6,733 nucleotides of DNA from Fidelibacterota bacterium. Its GTDB lineage: Bacteria; Fidelibacterota; UBA2242. The notes below the pieces were generated by a model. It worked only from the letters and a program-made list of their open reading frames with translations. It did not search any database and was not told the origin of the DNA. Made by a program: the position numbers and the translations under genes. Below, in pieces: positions 1 through 5,245 of the stretch (position 1 is its first letter; each line of letters starts with the position of its first letter). The stretch covers positions 1-6,733 of the forward strand of contig JAUSPJ010000004.1 of assembly GCA_030655795.1 (NCBI GenBank), given 5' to 3'.

Positions 1-2961
1 TCCGCGGCTGACAATTGTCAGAATCGTGTGCAACTGCGGCAAGGTATAATTGATCGAGCGGGGCATTTGAAAATCCGGCTGAATGACAGTCGGAGCAACA
101 TTTATCGCCAGCCAGTATGTCAGATGCTGGATTGCAGAAATTCCGACGCTGATTAGAATTGCGGAAAATATGGCGTCCCGGGAGAAGCGATACCGGCAAT
201 CCCGTTTTAATGTTGCCTGACACCCGGGATATACCGATGCAACCAGAGTTGTCAGCAGGAAGATAATCAGTATAATTGCCAGAATACGCAGCAGCGTCAC
301 CAACACCCAAAAAACTGTCCAGACCTGGATTCCCCAGCTGGTGTTATAATTGATCAGCGCGATCGGATAATTGGCCAGCTCAAGGATTAGCCAGAAACAG
401 CCCAGGATCGTACTGATAATCAGCGGTGTTTTCCATTCCACGGTTATGGATTTCATCTGTCTGGCCAACAGGAAAATTGAAAGGATTGCGATCAGGCACA
501 GCGCGGCGATCCGGATCCCCAGCCGCAGGGAATCAAAAAGTGTCTTGCGGGTTTTGGCGTGTTTCCATTCCTCGGGAATTTTATAAAAAACAGAGAAGCT
601 CGAAACAGCATCGCCGGTGACGATCGTTTTGAAGCGCAGGGTTCCGTCGCCAACATTGGCCGGATGAAGGTCTTTGGCTTCCCAGATAAAGGTGTGCTCG
701 GTGCGGTTTGGCAGTTGCCGCGAATAATCTTCCACCAGTTCAAAATCCGACAGGCGCAAATCCCGTCCCGAGAGGAACTCCTTGGCCCTGAAACGGGCGG
801 CATCCTTGTCCAGAGAAAATGCTTCGGCGGACTCCGGGAGAAGATGCTCAAAACTGATCACGGATTTTTCACCGGGATGAATGTAAATATTGTATTCTTC
901 CTTATCCAGCGGGCGATAAAAGCGGACCCTCCAGGTTACTGAATTATTCAGATGGCGAGCCAGAATGGAATTGAAATTTTTAACCGTACTGTGCTCAAGT
1001 ATATAGCGCCCATTTAAATCGGAGTAATTATTGATCAACACCATTGTATTTTTGAAATTTTCCGGGTCAACGCCCCGGTCTCGGAGAAAATCAATCGCGG
1101 TGTGTTTAATTTCCGAACGGGGAACGGAATACTTATAATAATCGCCGATTTTTTCAAAGGGAATCCATTGTACGGCGATAAACACAAGGATCAGAATCAG
1201 GATTGTCTTCAGTCGTCCGGGCGATAGTTTTTGATAAGCCGTGATATAAGATGGACAGGTCTCTTCCGATTCTGCCGGCTTTGGCGTTGATCTTGAAGGA
1301 GGAACGGATGCCGATAGCAGAGAGTCGTGGTCGGCAAATCCTCTGTTTTTTAGGTACATGAAAATGTTATACAGCAACGGAATCAGAATAATGCCAAGTG
1401 CAATTGAGGCGCTGATAACATGATATGGCTCGCCTGTTCTGAGCAGAAGCATGGATGAATAGATAGCATCTACCATATAGTGCCAGACCAGGACGGTCAG
1501 GATACCGAATTTCAGAAAAATAAAACCGATAATAATGCCGAAAACAGACACTTCAAAACCGCGAATCCAGAAGGGCTGGTTGGGATAGTTCGCATGGGCA
1601 AATCCCCAGATAACGGCGGGAATCAGAATTGCCAGAAGTTTGGATTTGAGCAGTTTTTCAATGAACGGGATCGCAAAAAGGCGGAAGGAAAATTCTTCGA
1701 GCACCGCCGGCAGGAATCCGCCAATGAGAATCAGAATCCAGGGGAAGGCCGTATTCAGAGTGTCGGAATACGATATATTAGCCGGCGCCCAGGCCCCAAA
1801 TCGTTTTGCGGCCAGATAAAACAGTGTCTGAAACGCCATGAACACAACCGCCAGCGTAATTCCCACTAAAAAACTGTAAAAAGAGTGTTTTGTCTGCAGA
1901 CCTTTTCGCGAAAACAGCCGACCCAGCGGAATCCGGTGCGGATAACTTCGGGAATAGATAAGCTCTCCGGCTCCGGTGAGAACGGTTATAATTAATGCCA
2001 GCAGCAGCGACTGTAAAAAAATGCTGACGAAAAAATCGCCGTAAAATGCACCCATGCTCTGGTTAATATCGAGATGAAATTTATAGAGCGGCAGCAGGTT
2101 AAGTTCGGATAAGAATTTCAAAAAAAATGTTATCACCCCGAAAGTAACCGATGTTTTGATATTTATCTGTTTGCGGCTCAGATATATTATAAAGAACGTC
2201 ACGATTGTGATCATCAGAATGATAAAGAAAACATCGGCCGTGGTGGCGGTAGTGGCGTTCAGTGAGCGCAGACGCTGATAACTGCGTTTCCAGTCTTCGG
2301 GAACATGCAGATATTCCCGGTATTCGCCAATTTTATTTCCCTGAACCATAACGTCGAAACGGTAGGTGGCGTCGTATATTTCCACATTTTTATTTTTAAA
2401 AGTAAAGCGATAATCCACCCGATTGGGCTTAACTTCGGTCTTGTCCTCGATGAATTCCCACTCTTCAGGATTAATCTGAATGATCTCAGTTAAAAATTGA
2501 TGGCTTAATCGCCGGGCCTCATCAATCGACAGAAGGTCGGCGGGTACTTCTTCGGGAATTTTATGCAGAAACTGGGTAATTTCGCCTTTTGGAGTGACAC
2601 CGATAAAAATTTCTTCACGATTCAGGGGTTCAAACCAGCGATTGGTCCACTGCCAGACCCGAAAGCGATTAGTCAGTAAATCTTCGGCATCCTCAAGCCC
2701 CAGCTCTTTTTCGATAAATGTTTTAGCGGTGTTGTCAAATTCAAAGGCGCCGGCGTGAATTTTTTCACCGGGATCAATGGCCATTTTTGCCAGGAAGTTC
2801 AGGGCAATGTTGTGGGCTTCTTTCCGGTTAACCTGGAAGTCGATGGCGTGTTCGGGAAAGGCCCGATGATAGTTGGACAATTCAAAATACCCGGTGGCCG
2901 CGATAGCCAGCAGACAGATCAGAATCAGGAAGAAGTCTCTGGTTTGTAATCTTGTATTCAC
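1..2961 (-). CDS. Large CPBP-family intramembrane protease with duplicated architecture (3' end beyond window)
   Basis: The frame is open for 987 codons from a GTG at 2961 to the left edge, with no stop, so the C-terminus is missing. The first half holds a complete CPBP (CAAX/Abi, glutamic-type) protease core in the membrane: EEFSFR at residues 422-427 (motif EExxxR), FAHAN at 454-458 with H456, and HYMVD at 494-498 (HxxxD). All expected active-site residues are present. Order seen: membrane helix about 9-26, extracytoplasmic region 27-241, about eight membrane segments between 242 and 536 enclosing the CPBP core, a Ser/Pro-rich linker about 540-582, then a second helix (584-601), second ectodomain (602-811) and second membrane bundle (from 812). 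Typical CPBP proteins are about 200-350 residues, so this is exceptionally long. The GTG start is preferred because the first membrane helix follows it directly; the next Met, residue 60, would remove that helix. No Shine-Dalgarno is seen. The substrate is unknown; prenyl-protein processing or immunity roles of the family cannot be assigned here. Confidence 0.88.
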   Translation of the reverse strand, partial: MNTRLQTRDFFLILICLLAIAATGYFELSNYHRAFPEHAIDFQVNRKEAHNIALNFLAKMAIDPGEKIHAGAFEFDNTAKTFIEKELGLEDAEDLLTNRFRVWQWTNRWFEPLNREEIFIGVTPKGEITQFLHKIPEEVPADLLSIDEARRLSHQFLTEIIQINPEEWEFIEDKTEVKPNRVDYRFTFKNKNVEIYDATYRFDVMVQGNKIGEYREYLHVPEDWKRSYQRLRSLNATTATTADVFFIILMITIVTFFIIYLSRKQINIKTSVTFGVITFFLKFLSELNLLPLYKFHLDINQSMGAFYGDFFVSIFLQSLLLALIITVLTGAGELIYSRSYPHRIPLGRLFSRKGLQTKHSFYSFLVGITLAVVFMAFQTLFYLAAKRFGAWAPANISYSDTLNTAFPWILILIGGFLPAVLEEFSFRLFAIPFIEKLLKSKLLAILIPAVIWGFAHANYPNQPFWIRGFEVSVFGIIIGFIFLKFGILTVLVWHYMVDAIYSSMLLLRTGEPYHVISASIALGIILIPLLYNIFMYLKNRGFADHDSLLSASVPPSRSTPKPAESEETCPSYITAYQKLSPGRLKTILILILVFIAVQWIPFEKIGDYYKYSVPRSEIKHTAIDFLRDRGVDPENFKNTMVLINNYSDLNGRYILEHSTVKNFNSILARHLNNSVTWRVRFYRPLDKEEYNIYIHPGEKSVISFEHLLPESAEAFSLDKDAARFRAKEFLSGRDLRLSDFELVEDYSRQLPNRTEHTFIWEAKDLHPANVGDGTLRFKTIVTGDAVSSFSVFYKIPEEWKHAKTRKTLFDSLRLGIRIAALCLIAILSIFLLARQMKSITVEWKTPLIISTILGCFWLILELANYPIALINYNTSWGIQVWTVFWVLVTLLRILAIILIIFLLTTLVASVYPGCQATLKRDCRYRFSRDAIFSAILISVGISAIQHLTYWLAINVAPTVIQPDFQMPRSINYTLPQLHTILTIVSRG
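562..1131 (-). repeat. Second ectodomain: paired PepSY-like modules 2a and 2b, duplicate of the first
   Basis: Residues 611-800 repeat the first ectodomain about 575 residues later. Matching blocks are VPRSEIKHTAIDFL (613-626) to the unit 1a helix; KEEYNIYIHPGEKSVISFEH (687-706) to 115-133; FSLDKDAARFRAKEFL (715-730) to the unit 1b helix; and FYKIPEEWK (792-800) to YLHVPEDWK (217-225). Both copies are preceded by one membrane helix and followed by a membrane bundle. This is visible at protein level only; the DNA has diverged, so the duplication is old. Confidence 0.75.
2284..2838 (-). repeat. First ectodomain: paired PepSY-like modules 1a and 1b of the CPBP protein
   Basis: Residues 42-226 fall into two related units. 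Each starts with an amphipathic helix of the form (V/L)xxxEAxxxAxxFL: VNRKEAHNIALNFL at 44-57, and SIDEARRLSHQFL at 145-157. A set of predicted beta strands follows in each. Unit 1a ends in a strand pair around IFIGVTPKGEITQFLHKIPE (118-137), unit 1b in EYLHVPEDWK (216-225). The helix-then-strands pattern resembles PepSY-type domains, which are common in extracytoplasmic regulators of proteases. The PepSY assignment is from pattern only, not a profile match. Confidence 0.6.
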
Positions 2962-2971
2962 GCTAACTAAT

Positions 2972-3001
2972 ATAATAAATTTTAAGAAAATAACATGTCA
3001 A
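2972..3001 (-). promoter_or_regulatory. Sigma70-type promoter for the CPBP gene, near-leaderless
   Basis: On the minus strand a perfect -35 box TTGACA (2996-3001) is followed by an 18-bp spacer and TATTAT (2972-2977, five of six matches to TATAAT). Transcription would begin near 2965, about four bases before the GTG at 2961. That leaves no room for a Shine-Dalgarno site, and none is seen. The -35 box lies a few bases beyond the T-run of the terminator of the preceding gene, so the protease has its own insulated transcription unit. Confidence 0.65.
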
Positions 3002-3008
3002 TAAAATG

Positions 3009-3040
3009 AAAAAGACTCCGCCGGAAAGCGGAGTCTTTTT
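3009..3040 (-). terminator. Rho-independent terminator after the small repeat-protein gene
   Basis: An 8-bp perfect GC-rich stem, GACTCCGC (3014-3021) with GCGGAGTC (3028-3035), closes a 6-base loop. It is flanked by five A on one side and five T on the other, which extend the stem and supply the U-tract. It begins 31 bases after the stop codon at 3071-3073. The symmetric A/T flanks mean it could work in either direction; no plus-strand gene ends here. Confidence 0.9.
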
Positions 3041-3070
3041 AACGATATTTTTGTCGCTAAAGAGAAGGAA

Positions 3071-3298
3071 TTATTTTCTTCCTCTTGCCATTTTTGCACG
3101 AGAAACATCGCCGTCTTTATCGATGAAATACAGATAACCGGCTTCTCTTTTAACGCCACAGCTGTTGACGACTTGAGCGCCGCCGCCTTTTTCGCCGCCA
3201 CGGGCCATTTTGGAACGGGTCACATTACCATTTTTGTCAAGATAATAGAGGTATCCTTTTTCCTTCTTTACGCCACATTTTGCTACTTTTTCTGCCAT
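3071..3298 (-). CDS. Small two-repeat basic protein of unknown function
   Basis: This 75-residue protein consists of two copies of a 30-residue unit: residues 5-34 and 44-73, with 20 of 30 positions identical, joined by a Gly-rich linker (EKGGGAQ, 36-42). Each unit reads CGVK(K/R)ExGYLY, then a turn DKNGN or DKDGD, then a second strand ending KMARG. This suggests a Cys followed by a beta-hairpin. The protein is strongly basic, with no signal peptide or membrane segment, so it is probably cytoplasmic. Similar short one-unit proteins of unknown function seem familiar from other bacteria, but that is recollection, not a search. Coding is supported by a consensus promoter, a strong Shine-Dalgarno site, the ATG at 3298, the conserved protein repeat and the terminator. 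It is monocistronic, between the signalling operon and the protease gene. I do not assign a function. Confidence 0.85.
   Translation of the reverse strand: MAEKVAKCGVKKEKGYLYYLDKNGNVTRSKMARGGEKGGGAQVVNSCGVKREAGYLYFIDKDGDVSRAKMARGRK
3080..3286 (-). repeat. Intragenic tandem duplication, about 117-bp period
   Basis: Codons 5-34 (3197-3286) and 44-73 (3080-3169) encode the two homologous units of the small protein, offset by 39 codons. Cys8/Cys47, the GYLY strand (15-18 and 54-57), the turn aspartate (D21/D61 region) and the KMARG ending are shared. Most differences are conservative (K/R, N/D, T/S, Y/F, L/I), which points to selection on the protein rather than a fresh DNA duplication. Confidence 0.85.
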
Positions 3299-3306
3299 AA
3301 TAAATT

Positions 3307-3313
3307 CCTCCTT
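3307..3313 (-). promoter_or_regulatory. Strong ribosome binding site of the small repeat protein
   Basis: AAGGAGG on the minus strand lies 8 bases before the ATG at 3296-3298. It is the best Shine-Dalgarno match in the window and fixes this start. It implies high translation compared with the weaker sites of the neighbours. Confidence 0.85.
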
Positions 3314-3346
3314 ATTGGTTAATTACGTTTTTTACAAGTCGATCTT

Positions 3347-3375
3347 ATGTTACACGACTGAAAGTTAAATGTCAA
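3347..3375 (-). promoter_or_regulatory. Sigma70-type promoter of the small repeat protein
   Basis: On the minus strand a perfect -35 box TTGACA (3370-3375) is followed by an optimal 17-bp spacer and a -10 box TAACAT (3347-3352, four of six). Transcription would start near 3340, giving a leader of about 42 bases that contains the strong ribosome binding site. Confidence 0.75.
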
Positions 3376-3382
3376 GACATTT
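3367..3382. promoter_or_regulatory. Perfect inverted repeat over the -35 box, candidate operator
   Basis: AAATGTC (3367-3373), two bases, then GACATTT (3376-3382) form a perfect 7-bp inverted repeat. It covers the whole -35 box of the small-protein promoter and extends upstream of it. The spacing and position suit a dimeric repressor of the helix-turn-helix type. No regulator gene is present in the window, and part of the symmetry comes from the TTGACA box itself. Confidence 0.4.
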
Positions 3383-3406
3383 CCGTCGGTAGATGTGAAA
3401 TTCTCC

Positions 3407-3425
3407 TTAAAAAACCATTTTTTAA
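3407..3425 (-). terminator. Weak A/T inverted repeat after the signalling operon, possible leaky terminator
   Basis: TTAAAAAA (3407-3414) and TTTTTTAA (3418-3425) form a perfect 8-bp inverted repeat around a 3-base loop, 9 bases after the response-regulator stop codon. The stem has no G or C and would be unstable, so termination here is doubtful. Read-through into the small-protein gene is possible. Confidence 0.25.
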
Positions 3426-3434
3426 TAAAAATTC

Positions 3435-4031
3435 TCAGTCACTGATCATTTTTTCGATTTCGATTGCTTTCGATCGGCGGCCGGCCCGGATATATCGATT
3501 GATGGCCTCTTCAAACAGTTCGTTGGCCTTGTCACTGTTGCCAAGGGTTTTCTGCTCGATGCCCGCCTCTTTCAGATAGAGTGCGGATTCTTCCCAGCGC
3601 CCTTCCTCTTTAAGAGTGTCTGCGAGCTGGATATAGTCCGGCTTGTCGTCGCTGGCCGCATGTTGTTCACCTTTCAGGGCGGCATTCAAGGTTGGAATGA
3701 GTTTTTCGTAGATCGCAGACTTGGCATGAATATCATAGGCTCCCATAGACAGGTATTTTTCCCGAATTTCGATGGTCAATTCTCCGGTAAGGCCGATTAC
3801 CGGAATATCGGGTTTAGTCTGTTTCATTAATTTTAATGTTTTGTATCCGTCGATTCCCGGGAGATTGTGATCCAATATTACGACATCGTAGGCATTTTCT
3901 TTAAATAAAGAAACAGCTTTTTCACCGTCTTCTGCTTCGATAATTTCATATTCCTCAGAACCAAGATATTCGATCAGAGCATCGCGTAAAAGAGCCTTAT
4001 CATCGACCAGAAGAATTTTTTTAACAGCCAT
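3435..4031 (-). CDS. Response regulator: receiver domain with TPR-like C-terminal tail
   Basis: The 198-residue protein begins with a complete CheY-like receiver (about 4-120): acidic pocket D10 and D11, phospho-acceptor D54 in VILDHNLPG, switch T82 in GLTGE, and K104. The usual Met after the phospho-Asp (DxxMP) is Leu here. After a short linker, residues 132-196 form paired amphipathic helices, YIQLADTLKEEGRWEESA (133-150) then DKANELFEEAINRYI (167-181), with TPR-like spacing. There is no DNA-binding, cyclic-di-GMP or other enzymatic output, so the likely output is protein-protein contact in the cytoplasm. The start ATG is preceded by AGGA seven bases upstream, overlapping the end of the upstream kinase gene region. 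The 13-base gap to that gene marks them as one transcription unit, and the kinase is the obvious phosphodonor. Confidence 0.9.
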   Translation of the reverse strand: MAVKKILLVDDKALLRDALIEYLGSEEYEIIEAEDGEKAVSLFKENAYDVVILDHNLPGIDGYKTLKLMKQTKPDIPVIGLTGELTIEIREKYLSMGAYDIHAKSAIYEKLIPTLNAALKGEQHAASDDKPDYIQLADTLKEEGRWEESALYLKEAGIEQKTLGNSDKANELFEEAINRYIRAGRRSKAIEIEKMISD

Positions 4032-4044
4032 TTTCAGATCCTTT

Positions 4045-5241
4045 CTATATCAGTTTAAATTTTATCGTAAAAGTAGTTCCTTGTCCGGCAACACTTTTGA
4101 CATATATTTCGCCTTCGTGGTTTTCAACGGCCTTTTTACAGATCATCAGGCCCAGCCCGGTTCCCTGTTTTCCGGCCCAATGCGTATAATCAGGACGCCA
4201 GATTTTCTCGATCTTATCTTCGGGAATACCGACGCCGGTATCGGATATTTCGACGATTGCAAAACCATTCTCACGATAGATTTTTACCGTCAGAGCGCCC
4301 TTGCCGTCCATGGCTTTGAAAGCATTTTCGACGAGGTTGACAAAAACTCTGATCAAGTCTTCTTCGCTGGCGCTGATATTCAGCGCTTCAGCGGAATATT
4401 CTTCAATCAGTTTAACATTAGGATTTGCTACCAGCTGTGAGTCGGTAAACAGGTGAATCGCCTCTTTGACCAGGGCGTTCAGATCAACGGTTTTTTTGTG
4501 GCTTTTATCAATATCGATAGCCTGACCGAGATGCTTGAGTTTTTCTCCCAGCTCTTTGAAAAATCCCATCAGCGTGATGATTCCGTTCCCTTTTTCAATG
4601 CCCTCTTCGGCAATTTTCAGCATCCGGTCCCGGCACTTTTCCATGTTTTCGAAATTATCTTTGTTCTGAATAGACTCAAAACAGATTTCGACTTCATTTT
4701 TGAAGCTTTCGATCTTACGCTGCAGGGTCTGGAGCCGCAACATCAGTGAGGCATAATAGCTGCCGGACATATCGTGACCGACGCTTTTTACAATTAAACG
4801 GCTTTCTTCAATGGCGCGGCGGCGTTCTTTTGCCAGTTTTTCGTTTTCAATCCGCTCTTTTTGCCAGGCATACCCCTTTTCAATGCGTTCCAGGAACAGG
4901 TCCGGGTATTCCACAACCGCATGTTTTTGGATAAAATCCTTGGCGCCGAGGCGCAGGGAATCCACCGCGTTTTCGATCGTAATTTCACCCGTCAACACAA
5001 TGACATAGTTCCGTTGGATCAGCTGCTGTTTTTCAAGTTCCGCCAGAAAATCAAGCCCGGACATATTCGGCATGCGAATATCCAGCAGAACAACTTTGAA
5101 CTGTTTTTCCCGGAGGAACGCCAGACCGGCTTCAGGATTGGTATTGTAGATAATCGACCAGTTACTATCTTCCAGGGTTTCCTGGATACTTTTGCAAAAT
5201 GGTTCACTGTCATCTATAAGCAATATATCTTTGTAAAACAT
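4045..5241 (-). CDS. Hybrid REC-histidine kinase, soluble and catalytically intact
   Basis: The 398-residue protein starts with a receiver domain (about 4-122): D10/D11, phospho-acceptor D54 in LLDIRMPNMSG, T84 and K106. A charged coiled-coil linker follows (about 125-150). The dimerisation helix carries H156 in SVGHDMSGSYY, the probable phospho-His; it lacks the proline usual after HisKA His boxes and is followed by a long helical stretch to about 245. The ATPase domain (about 252-398) has an intact N box (NLVENAFKA, N302 and N306), G1 box (DTGVGIP, 334-340) and G2 box (GKQGTGLGL, 357-365). There is no membrane segment, so input must be cytoplasmic: phosphorylation of its own receiver or contact with a partner. 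It starts only 4 bases after the GAF pseudokinase stop, with a weak AGG close to the ATG, which suggests translational coupling. It probably phosphorylates the REC-TPR protein encoded next. Confidence 0.92.
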   Translation of the reverse strand: MFYKDILLIDDSEPFCKSIQETLEDSNWSIIYNTNPEAGLAFLREKQFKVVLLDIRMPNMSGLDFLAELEKQQLIQRNYVIVLTGEITIENAVDSLRLGAKDFIQKHAVVEYPDLFLERIEKGYAWQKERIENEKLAKERRRAIEESRLIVKSVGHDMSGSYYASLMLRLQTLQRKIESFKNEVEICFESIQNKDNFENMEKCRDRMLKIAEEGIEKGNGIITLMGFFKELGEKLKHLGQAIDIDKSHKKTVDLNALVKEAIHLFTDSQLVANPNVKLIEEYSAEALNISASEEDLIRVFVNLVENAFKAMDGKGALTVKIYRENGFAIVEISDTGVGIPEDKIEKIWRPDYTHWAGKQGTGLGLMICKKAVENHEGEIYVKSVAGQGTTFTIKFKLI

Positions 5242-5245
5242 AAAC

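Noticed and set aside
492..851. Alternative minus-strand frame of 119 codons in the second ectodomain region
   Set aside because: It overlaps the protease in another frame; the protease frame here aligns with the first ectodomain and so is the real one.
559..942. Plus-strand open frames in 371-942, 1480-1869 and 2305-2949
   Set aside because: They lie opposite the continuous protease frame, whose translation has catalytic motifs and internal homology; theirs show no domain pattern or ribosome site.
1438..1746. CPBP domain as a bacteriocin immunity (Abi) protein
   Set aside because: Immunity-type CPBP proteins are short and sit next to bacteriocin genes. No precursor or transporter is present, and this protein is very large with ectodomains.
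3080..3286. DKNGN and DKDGD segments in the small protein as EF-hand calcium loops
   Set aside because: The EF-hand Gly at loop position 6 and the Glu at position 12 are absent, and the flanks look like beta strands rather than helices. A hairpin turn explains the motif better.
3071..3298. Small basic gene as part of a toxin-antitoxin pair
   Set aside because: It has its own promoter and terminator and no adjacent partner gene, and its repeat structure resembles no known toxin or antitoxin.
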